Notes under the pieces: model-generated
Told to the model about the DNA's origin: nothing
The model's input: only the letters and a program-made list of their open reading frames with translations
The model's database searches: none
In this document: in pieces, positions 39,960-48,553 of the stretch
Layout of the letters: each line of letters begins with the position of its first letter
Position numbering within the stretch: position 1 is the first letter of the stretch
Position numbers and translations under genes: made by a program
Assembly: GCA_031459715.1 (NCBI GenBank)
Contig: JAVKIA010000003.1
Span: 1-64,000, forward strand
Direction: 5' to 3'
From: Armatimonadota bacterium
Lineage (GTDB): Bacteria > Sysuimicrobiota > Sysuimicrobiia > Sysuimicrobiales > Humicultoraceae
DNA: 64,000 bases

Positions 39960-42035
39960 GTGGCGGAGCGCCTGAGGCTGGCAAGAAGCGCCTACCTGCG
40001 GTCCGCAGCCGCGCAGCCGGTGGACTGGTACCCCTGGGGACCCGAAGCCTTCGCCCGTGCGCAGCAGGAGAACAGGCCCATCCTGCTGGACATCGGCGGC
40101 GTCTGGTGCCACTGGTGCCACGTCATCGATCACGAGTCCTACCAGGACCCCGCGGTGGCCCAGATCATCAACCAGCACTTTGTCGCCATCAAGGTGGACC
40201 GGGACGAGCGCCCGGATGTGGACGCCCGCTACCAGCATGCGGTGCAGGCCCTCACCGGAGAGGGAGGCTGGCCGCTCACCGCCTTCCTCACGCCCCAGGG
40301 CAAAGTATTCTTCGGCGGCACCTACTTCCCGCCTCACGACGCCTACGGCCGCCCCTCGTTTACGCGGGTCCTACTCAGCGTGGCCCGGTTCTACCGCGAG
40401 AACCGTGAAGAGGCGGAGCAAGCGGCCGCCAGGCTACACCAGGAGCTGAGTCGGGCCCTGGCGTGGACCGCACCGGGCGAGCTGGATCCCGCCCTGGTCA
40501 CCCGGGCGCTGGACGACATCACCCGGGCCTTCGACAGGCAGAACGGCGGGTTTGGCGGCGCTCCCAAGTTTCCGCACCCGGGGACCTTGGCGCTGCTCAT
40601 CCGGCGGGCCTTCCACACGCGCGACGAGGTCTTGCTGGCCATGGTCACACGCACCCTGGAGCGGATGGGATGCGGTGGCATCTACGACCAGCTCGGTGGG
40701 GGATTCCACCGTTACTCCACCGACGCGCACTGGATCGTGCCGCACTTCGAGAAGATGCTCTACGACAACGCCGCCCTGCTGACCGTCTACGTTCACGCCC
40801 ACCAGCTGACGGGCAGCGCGTTCTTCCGTCAGGTAGCCCTGGGCACCTACGCCTACGTGACGACGGTCCTCTGGGACGAAGTCCGCGGCGGCTTCTTCGC
40901 CAGTCAGGACGCGGACATAGGACCGCAAGACGACGGCGCGTACTACACCTGGACCCCCGCGGAGGTGCGGGCTCTCCTGCCAGCAGACGAATTCCGGGTC
41001 GCCGCTTCGCACTACCACATCACCGGGCGCGGGGAGATGCCTCACGACCCTGACCGTCACGTCCTGTTCATTGACAAGGACCCGGACGCCATCGCGCTGC
41101 TCGCCGGCCTGCCCGAGGAGGAGGTCCGTGCGCGGCTGGCCGCGGCGCGGGCGCGTCTTGAGGAAGCCCGTCGCCGCCGCCCGACCCCGTTCGTCGACCG
41201 CACAGTCTATGCCGGCTGGAACGCCATGGCCATCAGCGCCTGCTTCGAGGTCTTCAAGGGACTGGGAGTGGTGCAGGCGCGAAGCCTGGCCCTGCGGGCG
41301 CTGGACCGCATCCTGGACGAGGCCTATCTGCCCGGCGAGGGGGTCTGCCACATGCTCGCTCCGGATGGTCCGGCTCACCCCGGGCTGCTCGAGGACCAGG
41401 TGTTCGTGGCACAGGCCTGCCTCGACGCTTTCGAGGTGACGGCTGGGCCGCGGTACCTGCGGGTGGCGCAGGATCTCGCCAACATCATCCTCCGCGAGCA
41501 TGAAGATCCCGGCGGAGGCTTTCTGGACATCGCCCGCAGCCGTCGCGCGGATCCGGTCCTGGCCGAGGCGCACAAGCCGGTGCAGGACGCGCCCACTCCG
41601 GGCGCCAATGCGGTAGCCGTGCTGGTCCTCAATCGACTGGCCCGCCTCCTGGACGCCCCGGAGTTACGCGATGCGGCGGAACGCACCCTGCGCGTCTTCG
41701 CCGGGGGCCTGGCCGGTCACGGGCTGTATGCCTCCACCTTCTTCCTGGCGCTGGACGACTTCCTGCGCGAGCCGGCCCACGTGGTGGTGGTGGCCCGCGA
41801 GGGCGACCCTCTGGCCAACCGGCTTCACGCTGTCGCCCTGCAGACCTTCCGTCCGGACAAGCTCGTCGAGCTGTACCACGCCGACGGTGACTCGCCACCG
41901 CTGCCGCAACCGGTGCGGGCCATGGCGGCCAGCGCCAGGGAGACGCGGGCCTACGTCTGCGCGGGCAGGGCCTGCGCGCCCCCTACCCGGGATCCAGAGG
42001 AGCTCGCCCGGCTTGTCCGCACGTTCAACATGTAG
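39960..42035 (+). CDS. DUF255 thioredoxin-fold / glycoside hydrolase-like protein (YyaL/SSP411 family)
   Basis: A 691-residue protein. The N-terminal thioredoxin-like domain has WCHWCHVIDHESYQDPAVAQ with Cys50 and Cys53, then FVAIKVDRDERPDVDARYQ. The remainder is an (alpha/alpha)6 barrel like N-acylglucosamine 2-epimerases (YDQLGGGFHRYSTDAHWIVPHFEKMLYDNA, GGFFASQDAD, NAMAISACFEVF). The family is widespread and its biochemical role is unsettled. The start is GTG at 39960 after ggaggg; the overlapping ATG at 39958 is out of frame. Confidence 0.92.
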   Translation: MAERLRLARSAYLRSAAAQPVDWYPWGPEAFARAQQENRPILLDIGGVWCHWCHVIDHESYQDPAVAQIINQHFVAIKVDRDERPDVDARYQHAVQALTGEGGWPLTAFLTPQGKVFFGGTYFPPHDAYGRPSFTRVLLSVARFYRENREEAEQAAARLHQELSRALAWTAPGELDPALVTRALDDITRAFDRQNGGFGGAPKFPHPGTLALLIRRAFHTRDEVLLAMVTRTLERMGCGGIYDQLGGGFHRYSTDAHWIVPHFEKMLYDNAALLTVYVHAHQLTGSAFFRQVALGTYAYVTTVLWDEVRGGFFASQDADIGPQDDGAYYTWTPAEVRALLPADEFRVAASHYHITGRGEMPHDPDRHVLFIDKDPDAIALLAGLPEEEVRARLAAARARLEEARRRRPTPFVDRTVYAGWNAMAISACFEVFKGLGVVQARSLALRALDRILDEAYLPGEGVCHMLAPDGPAHPGLLEDQVFVAQACLDAFEVTAGPRYLRVAQDLANIILREHEDPGGGFLDIARSRRADPVLAEAHKPVQDAPTPGANAVAVLVLNRLARLLDAPELRDAAERTLRVFAGGLAGHGLYASTFFLALDDFLREPAHVVVVAREGDPLANRLHAVALQTFRPDKLVELYHADGDSPPLPQPVRAMAASARETRAYVCAGRACAPPTRDPEELARLVRTFNM

Positions 42036-42066
42036 GGGCCAAGACGGCCGCGCTGCCTCCACCGTC

Positions 42067-42804
42067 GTGTACGTCCGTCTCAAGCACACGCTTTCCACCC
42101 TGGCCCTGCGGATGCTGCAGCGCACACCGCGCCGCCGGCCGATCGCCTGGCTGCTGGCGTACGTCCGGCTGGCGCCGCAGGGACAGACGGTGTCGCTGCA
42201 GACCCTCCGCCGCGAGGCGACCAGGCTGGGCACGGCGAGCGCGGGCGGGCTGGCCTACCTGGAAGCGCTAGGCCTGCTGGAACGGGTCGGCGACATGGTC
42301 CGGCTTGCGCCGGAGTACGTCGAAAACCGCACATACTTCGCCCGTCAGGTCCGGCGGCTCGCTGCCGCCCTGCAGGCAATTGACCGAGCGCGGGGGTCAG
42401 ACAGGCGGGCGGGGATGCTTACCCCTGCAACTTTCCTGTTCAATGCCGGCCTCTTCTTCGAGTGCCACGAGTACCTGGAGGATGTCTGGCGGGGGGCAGA
42501 AGCCTCTCAGCGTGACTTCTACCATGGGCTGATCCAGGCGGCCGCAGCCCTCTATCACTTCGAGAAGGGAAACCTCCACGGAACCACGACGCTGCTGGCC
42601 AAGGCGCTACGCAGACTGGAGACCTACCGCCCGGCCTTCCTGGGCGTGGACGTGGAGCGGCTGGTCGCCGACCTCCGACGGTGGCAGCGGCGCTGTGAAG
42701 CGCGCAGACCAGGACGGCCGCTGTGCGCGCAGGAGTTCCCCCAGATCCGATCAGCCGCCCGCATGGTGCCCCAGCGGTTCCCAGGTTCGCGCGGATCCGG
42801 TTGA
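42067..42804 (+). CDS. DUF309 domain protein with N-terminal winged-helix-like region
   Basis: A protein of about 245 residues. The C-terminal half carries the DUF309 motif FNAGLFFECHEYLEDVWRGAEASQRDFYHGLIQAAAAL, followed by KGNLHGTTTLLAKALRRLETYRPAFLGVDVE. The N-terminal 90 residues (LRREATRLGTASAGGLAYLEALGLLERVGDMVRLAP) look like a winged helix. The GTG start is the first in-frame one after the DUF255 stop; GTG 42295 or an ATG at 42295 would remove the helix. Function is unknown. Confidence 0.78.
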   Translation: MYVRLKHTLSTLALRMLQRTPRRRPIAWLLAYVRLAPQGQTVSLQTLRREATRLGTASAGGLAYLEALGLLERVGDMVRLAPEYVENRTYFARQVRRLAAALQAIDRARGSDRRAGMLTPATFLFNAGLFFECHEYLEDVWRGAEASQRDFYHGLIQAAAALYHFEKGNLHGTTTLLAKALRRLETYRPAFLGVDVERLVADLRRWQRRCEARRPGRPLCAQEFPQIRSAARMVPQRFPGSRGSG

Positions 42805-42891
42805 CTTCCGGGGCGGATTGCGGGACGATGCCATTGCACGGCGCTCCGCCGGCAGTGTGCCTGGGCGGCGGGGTTGTTGACCGGTGGGCGC

Positions 42892-42985
42892 GGAAGGGTG
42901 GCCGAGCCGGTCTAAGGCAGTCGCCTGCTAAGCGACTGACTCTCCAAAAGAGGGTCCGTGGGTTCGAATCCCACCCCTTCCGCCA
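42892..42985 (+). tRNA. tRNA-Ser (anticodon GCU)
   Basis: The acceptor stem GGAAGGG pairs with CCCTTCC, followed by G73 and an encoded CCA. The anticodon stem GTCGC/GCGAC encloses the loop CTGCTAA with anticodon GCT. A long variable arm (about 20 nt, CTCTCC/AGAGGG-like stem) and a T-loop GGTTCGAATCC confirm a class II serine tRNA for AGC/AGU codons. Confidence 0.95.
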
Positions 42986-43094
42986 GCTGTTTTCCTTGCA
43001 AGAGGGTACTCTCATTAGGACGTCGCACCGTAGAGGAATGCGGTCCCCCGGGTCGAATCTCGAGTTTAACTCGCTCCGGCCGGGAGCGTGATCC

Positions 43095-44069
43095 GTGGAC
43101 GTCCCGTTCATCTGGCCAGGCGTGCTGTGGGGGCTCCTGCTGGTTCCCCTGGTGCTGGCATCATACATCCGGCTGCGGCGACAGGGACGCCGTGTCGCTG
43201 TCCTCCACCCGAATACGGCCCTCGCCGCCAGGGCCCAGATGCAGGGACGGCGGATCACCCGCCATCTCCCGCCGATCCTACTGCTGCTGGCCCTGACCGC
43301 AGCGGTCCTGGCTGCCGCGCGCCCGGTGCTGGTGCTTCCCCTGCCCGCCAACCGCGCGGCCGTCATCCTGGCCATCGACAGCAGCGGAAGCATGCGCTCC
43401 CAGGACATCCAGCCGTCGCGCCTTGACGCCGCCAAGGAGGCGGCGAAGAGCTTCGTGCGCACCGTGCCTGGCGGCGTGCGCGTCGGCCTGGTCATGTTCG
43501 GTGGCTACGCCCAGCTGGTAGTGCCGCCGACCACGGAGCGCGAGCTGCTGCTGGAGGCCATCGGCGCACTCTCCTTCATCCGCCGGACGGCCATTGGCGA
43601 GGGCCTGCTGGAGGCGGTCGCCGCTCTCCCGGAGCGGTCGAGGCCGACGCCCCACGGGTTGATACCTCCCCCCGCCGGCCCGCGCCCTCCAGGCATCGTC
43701 ATCCTCCTCTCGGATGGCCGCAGCAACACCGGTATCGACCCGCTGGAGGCGGCGCAGATCGCCCACCGCCAGGAGGTCACCGTCTATACCGTCGGCGTGG
43801 GCCAGCCCTATACCCCGGACAACGTCTGGACCCTCGGGGGTTCCCTGGACGAGGAGACGCTGAAGCAGATCGCCCGCATCACCGGCGGCACGTACCACCA
43901 TGCCTCCTCTGCGGAGGGCCTACGGGACGTCTACCAGAAGCTGGCGCGGGCCGTGGGATGGGAGCGTCGTCCGCAGGAGGCAGGGGCGCTCGGCGCTGCG
44001 CTGGCGGTAGGGGCGCTCATCAGCGCCCTGGTCCTCTCCCTGCTGGTCACCTCCCCGTTGGGGTTCTGA
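43095..44069 (+). CDS. BatA-like membrane protein with von Willebrand factor A domain
   Basis: A 324-residue protein starting at GTG. Membrane segments are near residues 8-25, 58-80 and 296-320. Between them lies a VWA domain with a complete metal-ion adhesion site (AIDSSGSM near residue 94, TAIGEG, and LLSDGRSNTG). This layout is the BatA/Aer-type of aerotolerance-linked proteins. Other Bat operon members (MoxR ATPase, DUF58) are absent, so here it stands alone. Confidence 0.88.
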   Translation: MDVPFIWPGVLWGLLLVPLVLASYIRLRRQGRRVAVLHPNTALAARAQMQGRRITRHLPPILLLLALTAAVLAAARPVLVLPLPANRAAVILAIDSSGSMRSQDIQPSRLDAAKEAAKSFVRTVPGGVRVGLVMFGGYAQLVVPPTTERELLLEAIGALSFIRRTAIGEGLLEAVAALPERSRPTPHGLIPPPAGPRPPGIVILLSDGRSNTGIDPLEAAQIAHRQEVTVYTVGVGQPYTPDNVWTLGGSLDEETLKQIARITGGTYHHASSAEGLRDVYQKLARAVGWERRPQEAGALGAALAVGALISALVLSLLVTSPLGF

Positions 44070-44309
44070 TCCCCCCAGGGTCCTCCCCTGGCGCGACGCC
44101 CGTCACGCGAGACACTACCACTGCGAGATCCACCCGGTGATGCGCGGGGGAATCGTCGTGAGCGTCCAGAGCTCCGGGGGTCGGGGGACTCCGGCGGCTA
44201 CAACTGCCCGGCGCCACCGATCCTCTGCCAAGGCGCAGGGGGACGCCTGTGCCAGCAGAAGAAGGCATACGTGCACCCGTATCCCTCAGGCGGTAAAAGG
44301 AGGCGGCAG

Positions 44310-44765
44310 ATGCCCAATCCAGTGGTGCAGTTTGAGATCTATGCGGACAATCCGGAGAGGCTGGCGGGATTCTACCGGGAGCTCTTCGGGTGGGAGATCG
44401 CCGCGGTGCCGGGGATGGAGTACTGGCTGATCCGGACCGTGCCCAGCGATGCGCAGGGGGTGCCCACAGTTCCCGGCGGGATCAACGGCGGGTTGATGAA
44501 GCGGCCCAGGCCGGACGCACGCAACTGGCTGAACTGCGTCTCCGTGGGTTCAATCGACCAGACCCTGGAGAAGGCCCAGGCCGCCGGTGCCGTCGTCTTC
44601 CGGCCAAAGTCGGCTGTCCCCCGCATAGGGTGGTTCGCCGTCCTGGCCGACCCGGAGATGAACGTCTTCGCCCTCTGGCAGGACGACCCTGATGCCGCCT
44701 GGCGCCTTGGCGGCCCCCCCGGTACCTGTTACACTCTCAACGGAGCCCATCCAGCGCGCCCGTAG
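44310..44765 (+). CDS. VOC-superfamily (glyoxalase/bleomycin-resistance-like) protein
   Basis: A protein of about 151 residues with an aaaaggaggcgg site before ATG 44310. The fold is seen in VVQFEIYADNPERLAGFYRELFGWEI, GGINGGLMKRP, and GWFAVLADPEMNVFALWQDD, a single VOC module of the type with paired beta-alpha-beta-beta-beta units. Substrate is unknown. Its last three codons and stop lie inside the 5' end of tRNA-Arg (TAG is tRNA positions 8-10). The preceding 240 nt hold no gene. Confidence 0.85.
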   Translation: MPNPVVQFEIYADNPERLAGFYRELFGWEIAAVPGMEYWLIRTVPSDAQGVPTVPGGINGGLMKRPRPDARNWLNCVSVGSIDQTLEKAQAAGAVVFRPKSAVPRIGWFAVLADPEMNVFALWQDDPDAAWRLGGPPGTCYTLNGAHPARP

Positions 44766-44831
44766 CTCAGCGGATAGAGCGTCGGCCTGCGGAGCCGAAG
44801 GTCGTGGGTTCAAGTCCCGCCGGGCGCGCCA
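44756..44831 (+). tRNA. tRNA-Arg (anticodon GCG)
   Basis: The acceptor stem GCGCCCG pairs with CGGGCGC, then G73 and encoded CCA. The anticodon stem TCGGC/GCCGA encloses the loop CTGCGGA, giving anticodon GCG for CGC/CGU. The T-arm GTGGG-TTCAAGT-CCCGC is intact. A GCG anticodon is noteworthy, because most bacteria decode CGN with ACG modified to inosine. The 3' end is duplicated at 48528-48553. Confidence 0.93.
44806..44831 (+). repeat. 26-bp tRNA-Arg 3'-end direct repeat, copy in the intact tRNA (attL-like)
   Basis: Beginning GGGTTCAAG and ending GGGCGCGCCA, this covers the T-arm, acceptor 3' strand and CCA. It recurs exactly 3.7 kb downstream. This is the classic core of integration at a tRNA gene. 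Confidence 0.9.
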
Positions 44832-45093
44832 GGGCTGGGTGCACGAGGTCGGATCGGTCCACCTTCTTAAGTTCGCCGAAAAGGCAATACTCGCTCCTAC
44901 CCGTTGAACGCCTGAGGCCTTCGTTCGGCCGGCAGATGCCCGGTCTTGGAGGAAACCCGATGGGGCGACCGGGGTGTGTTCACTGGTTTGCACGGTAGCG
45001 GTTCAGCGGGCGCAAGCCTTCACAGGGCCCACCAGGAAACCGAAGCGATTGAGCAGTTTTCCGCCGCAGTGAGGCAAGCGTGTGCAGGGTAGT

Positions 45094-45939
45094 TCAGGCT
45101 CCGGGCAACCGCAGACGCGGATCCAGCATGTCCCGAAGGGCATCTCCAACCAGATTGAATCCCAGCACCGTGAGCATTATGGCCATCCCAGGAAAGGTGG
45201 TAATCCACCAAGCCTGTAGCATGAACTCCCTACCGCTGGAGAGCATTCCGCCCCAGTCAGGTGTAGGCGGCTGCGCCCCCAGCCCAAGAAACGACAGGCC
45301 AGCCGAGGAGAGGATCGCGGTTCCCACCCCAAGGGTCGCCTGCACTATGACTGGCGCCATGGCGTTGGGGAATACGTGTCGGGCCACAATCCGACCCGCA
45401 CCGGCACCCACGGCACGCGCTGCCTCCACGTAGTCCTGGGTGCGGACGACCAGTGTCGCTCCCCGGACCACTCGTGCAAAAGCAGGAATCACCACGATGC
45501 CCACTGCCAGGATGGCGTTGCGAACCCCGGGGCCCAGCGCGCCCACGATCGCCAGGGCGAGCAGGATCGCAGGGAAAGCCAGCAGTACATCCATGATGCG
45601 CATAACGATCACGTCGACACGCCCCCCAGCGTAGCCGCTGACCAGACCTGCGGGGACACCTATGCCTGCAGCCATGCCCACAGCGAGGAACCCTACTGCC
45701 AGAGAAATCCGACCTCCGAAGAGGATGCGCGAAAGCACGTCGCGGCCGAACTCGTCAGTCCCCAGCCAGTGTGATACCGAAGGCGGCTGAAGCGCCATCT
45801 CCCAGACCTGGGTCCCCGGATCGTACGGCGAGATCCACGGTGCTAGCGCTGCGGCCGCCCCGATTCCTAGGAGGACTACAAGACCGACCACCGCAAGTCT
45901 GCGACGCAAAAGGTACCGGACGGCTGACTGCCTACGCAT
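45094..45939 (-). CDS. dppC: Dipeptide/oligopeptide-type ABC importer permease DppC (set 2)
   Basis: A 281-residue permease with LGTDEFGRDVLSRILFGGRISL, ARAVGAGAGRIVARHVFPNAMAPVIVQ and GLSFLGLGAQPPTPDWG. It overlaps dppB by 8 nt. It lies in the tRNA-flanked cassette, and again no ATPase genes are present. Confidence 0.93.
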   Translation of the reverse strand: MRRQSAVRYLLRRRLAVVGLVVLLGIGAAAALAPWISPYDPGTQVWEMALQPPSVSHWLGTDEFGRDVLSRILFGGRISLAVGFLAVGMAAGIGVPAGLVSGYAGGRVDVIVMRIMDVLLAFPAILLALAIVGALGPGVRNAILAVGIVVIPAFARVVRGATLVVRTQDYVEAARAVGAGAGRIVARHVFPNAMAPVIVQATLGVGTAILSSAGLSFLGLGAQPPTPDWGGMLSSGREFMLQAWWITTFPGMAIMLTVLGFNLVGDALRDMLDPRLRLPGA

Positions 45940-46861
45940 AGCGAATCCGGGGGTCGATCAGCGCGTACAGAATGTCCACGGCCAGATTGACCATAACAAA
46001 AGCAGCAGCGGTGAACAGCACCGTCCCCTGCACCAATGGGAAATCGCGGCTGTAGATTGCGCCCACGACCAGGCGTCCCAACCCAGGCCAGGCAAAGACA
46101 GTCTCGGTCAGCACCGCGCCTCCCAACAAACCTCCAAGCTGCAGACCTACCACCGTAACCACCGGAATCAGCGCGTTTCGCAGCGCGTGTCGCCACAATA
46201 CGGCAGGCGCTGCCAGGCCCTTGGCCCAGGCCGTGCGGACAAAGTCCTGCCCCAGCACCTCCAGCATGCTGCTGCGAGTCATTCGCGCGATGAGCGCCGA
46301 CGAGGCCAGTCCCAGCGTAACCGATGGCAGCACCAGATGCTTCCACGTTCCAAAACCCGACGCGGGGAGCCATTCCAGGGCTAGTGCGAAGACCAGCATC
46401 AATAACAGCCCTAGCCAGAAGACTGGCAGCGAGACGCCGAACAACGCCAAGAGTGTCGCCGCGTGGTCGATAGCACTCCCCTTGTAGGCAGCAGAGAGCA
46501 CACCCGCAGGCAGCCCGATCAGCAGCGCAACAGCCAGACTTGTGCCGGTGAGAGCAAGGGTGAACGGCGCTCGGGCCAGCACCTCGTCACGAACTGGCGC
46601 ACCGGTTCGCAGCGACCGACCCAGATCCCCTTGAAGGGCGCGCCAGACGAACCGACCGTACTGCACCAGGAGTGGATCGTCCAGCCCGAGGCTGCGGCGC
46701 AGACGAGCCACCTCTTCCTGCGAGGCCCCCTGGCCGAGTTCGCCCAGCAGGATGCGGACCGGGTCGCCCGGCGTGAGGTGTAGGATAAGGAAGGATACTA
46801 GCGTAACCCCCAGTAGGACCGGAACCATCAGGATCAGGCGCTGGATCAGGTACCGGCCCAC
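45932..46861 (-). CDS. dppB: Dipeptide/oligopeptide-type ABC importer permease DppB (set 2)
   Basis: A 309-residue permease. The N-terminal LIQRLILMVPVLLGVTLVSFLILHLTPGDP, the EAA loop RTAWAKGLAAPAVLWRHALRNALIPVVT, and the terminal IDPRIRYA are typical. It lies 65 nt after its receptor gene. It is closely related in layout to sets 1 and 3 but clearly distinct in sequence. Confidence 0.94.
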   Translation of the reverse strand: MGRYLIQRLILMVPVLLGVTLVSFLILHLTPGDPVRILLGELGQGASQEEVARLRRSLGLDDPLLVQYGRFVWRALQGDLGRSLRTGAPVRDEVLARAPFTLALTGTSLAVALLIGLPAGVLSAAYKGSAIDHAATLLALFGVSLPVFWLGLLLMLVFALALEWLPASGFGTWKHLVLPSVTLGLASSALIARMTRSSMLEVLGQDFVRTAWAKGLAAPAVLWRHALRNALIPVVTVVGLQLGGLLGGAVLTETVFAWPGLGRLVVGAIYSRDFPLVQGTVLFTAAAFVMVNLAVDILYALIDPRIRYA

Positions 46862-46926
46862 TGTATACCAAAGACCAGGCTTCGCTCCGCAGCCCGGTCG
46901 AGAGGAGTCAGGCTACAGCCGTGATT

Positions 46927-48441
46927 TCACCGCCGCACCATGGTCTTGCGCAAGTCCAGGTTGATCCACGAGAACGGGGCTACTGTATTCTGGACGGCGC
47001 TCTGGACCGCGTAGGTCGAGAGAGGGTAGTAGAGAAAGAGCATGGGGGCATCCTGGGCGATCAGTGATTGGGCACGCCGGTAAATCTGCGCGCGCCGGCT
47101 CTGATCCGCCGTGGCGCGGCCCTCGTCCAGCAGTCGATCAACCTCGGGATTCCTGTACCGCGAGTAGTTAGGATTCGGAATCTGCGACGAATGGAATAGC
47201 GAGTACAAAGTGTAGTCTGCGTCCAGCGTCACTGTCCCCCAGCGCATGCCGTACAGGTCGAAGTCCCCACGATCCAGGCGAGAAAGCCAGGTTCCGAACT
47301 CCACCACGTCAACCTCGATCTGGAAGCCAAGGGGCTGGAGGCTGGCCTGAATCGCCTGGGCGATACGGCGCCATTCCGCGCTTTCAAAGATCACCAAGCG
47401 AGCCCGTACACCCGCCCTCACCCCAGCCTCGGTCAGGAGGGCGCGCGCGCGGTCGAGGTCATACTCGTAGCCCGGCAAGTCGGTGTGTGCACCGAAGACC
47501 ACCGGCGAGAGGGGCCCGTTGGCCCTGACGGCTAGACCCTTCAGGAAGAAGGTGATCAGTCCCTCGACCCGGACTGCATGACCAACGGCCCGCCGTACGC
47601 GCACGTCTGAGAATGGCGGACGCTCCAGATGAAATCCGATGTAATTGGCGCTGAAGCTGGGTTCCTTGTACACCCTGATACGCGGGTTACGCTCGAGACG
47701 TGCCACGGAGTCTGCGGGCATATTGAAGACCACGTCCACACCACCCGACTCGAGCTCCACGATCTGAGTAGAGGTCTCCGGAATGGGCCGCAGCACAACC
47801 CGCGCGATCTGCGGCGGTCCGCCCCAGTAGTCGTCGTTGCGCAACAGCGTGATTCTGTCTCGTGCCACCCATGACTCGAACTTGAACGGGCCGGTCCCCA
47901 CAGGGTTACGGACGAAGTCCGCACCGAAGCGCGCGACTGCCGCTGGGCTGACGATAGACGTGGCAGGATGCGTCAGGTGGTTCAGAAGGGCAGCAAAAGG
48001 GTAGCGCGTTGTGATCTGCACGGTGTCATCCGCGATAGCCCGTACTCCCTCCACCATGCTGAGGACGAAGTACGCGCGCGCCCGAGCCTCAGGGTTAATG
48101 AAGCGCTCGATGGTGAACCTGACCGCCTCCGCATTGAAGGGTGTGCCGTCGTGAAAGCGGACGCCCCGGCGCAGCTTGAACTCCCAGGTACGATCGCCCA
48201 CGGGACGCCAGGAGATCGCCAGCCGGGGCTCCAGCCCCCTCGCAGTCCGAACTAACAGCGTCTCGAAAATCTGGTTGATGACCAGAAAAGAAGGGCCATC
48301 GTTGGTCTTGTGAGGATCCAGGGCTGTAGCATCGGCCGGCATCGCGATGACGATTCCCTCACCGGGAGCCGGCCCTGCGAATCCAGCGGCGCCGGTGCCC
48401 ACCAGGAGCACGATCAACCCCGCTAGTACCTTGCTCAACAT
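46927..48441 (-). CDS. dppA: Extracellular solute-binding protein, DppA family (set 2)
   Basis: A 504-residue receptor with a Sec-type signal peptide (MLSKVLAGLIVLLVGTGAAG). The family 5 pattern follows: DPHKTNDGPSFLVINQIFETL, LAISWRPVGDRTWEFKLRRGVRFHDG, and SLFHSSQIPNPNYSRY. It has no twin-arginine motif, unlike set 1. A TATAAT box lies about 60 nt upstream on the same strand, next to the att-like repeat, so the cassette carries its own promoter. Confidence 0.93.
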   Translation of the reverse strand: MLSKVLAGLIVLLVGTGAAGFAGPAPGEGIVIAMPADATALDPHKTNDGPSFLVINQIFETLLVRTARGLEPRLAISWRPVGDRTWEFKLRRGVRFHDGTPFNAEAVRFTIERFINPEARARAYFVLSMVEGVRAIADDTVQITTRYPFAALLNHLTHPATSIVSPAAVARFGADFVRNPVGTGPFKFESWVARDRITLLRNDDYWGGPPQIARVVLRPIPETSTQIVELESGGVDVVFNMPADSVARLERNPRIRVYKEPSFSANYIGFHLERPPFSDVRVRRAVGHAVRVEGLITFFLKGLAVRANGPLSPVVFGAHTDLPGYEYDLDRARALLTEAGVRAGVRARLVIFESAEWRRIAQAIQASLQPLGFQIEVDVVEFGTWLSRLDRGDFDLYGMRWGTVTLDADYTLYSLFHSSQIPNPNYSRYRNPEVDRLLDEGRATADQSRRAQIYRRAQSLIAQDAPMLFLYYPLSTYAVQSAVQNTVAPFSWINLDLRKTMVRR

Positions 48442-48502
48442 CGCACCCCCCTCCGCCCTGGGAGATCACCCCGCAACCTGCAGGGCGTCCCGATCTTTCG
48501 GA

Positions 48503-48508
48503 ATTATA
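48503..48508 (-). promoter_or_regulatory. -10 box for the cassette dppA
   Basis: TATAAT on the minus strand, 62 nt before the receptor ATG. The best -35-like hexamer, TTGAAC, lies within the tRNA-derived repeat but at 21 nt spacing, which is too long for an ordinary promoter. Confidence 0.45.
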
Positions 48509-48527
48509 GCAGGCCTCCCGGGGGAGC

Positions 48528-48553
48528 GGGTTCAAGTCCCGCCGGGCGCGCCA
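48528..48553 (+). repeat. 26-bp tRNA-Arg 3'-end direct repeat, distal copy (attR-like)
   Basis: An exact repeat of the 26 bp ending tRNA-Arg at 44831. The rest of a tRNA is absent, so it is a fragment. Together with the proximal copy it delimits the dpp set 2 cassette. Confidence 0.9.

Larger units (their letters stand above)
44832..48553. mobile_element. Putative tRNA-Arg-integrated cassette carrying Dpp set 2, without an integrase
   Basis: The segment is bounded by the intact tRNA-Arg and a 26-bp copy of its 3' end. It contains only a dppA-dppB-dppC set on the minus strand, with non-coding ends (262 nt on the left, about 110 nt on the right). No integrase, excisionase or phage gene is present, so it is a minimal or decayed element mobilised by an enzyme elsewhere. 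By eye its genes use slightly more A/T than their neighbours, which fits acquisition. Confidence 0.6.

Noticed and set aside
43036-43060. A second tRNA-like T-loop (GGGTCGAATCTCG) after tRNA-Ser
   Set aside because: The stem bases do not pair and no acceptor, D or anticodon arm fits around it.
42440-43495. Minus-strand open frame across DUF309, tRNA-Ser and the VWA gene
   Set aside because: It would run through a tRNA gene and two supported genes; no homology is evident.
44832-45093. Possible integrase or excisionase gene next to the tRNA-Arg
   Set aside because: No open frame with recombinase-like motifs (Arg...His-x-x-Arg...Tyr) was found in this or the distal flank.
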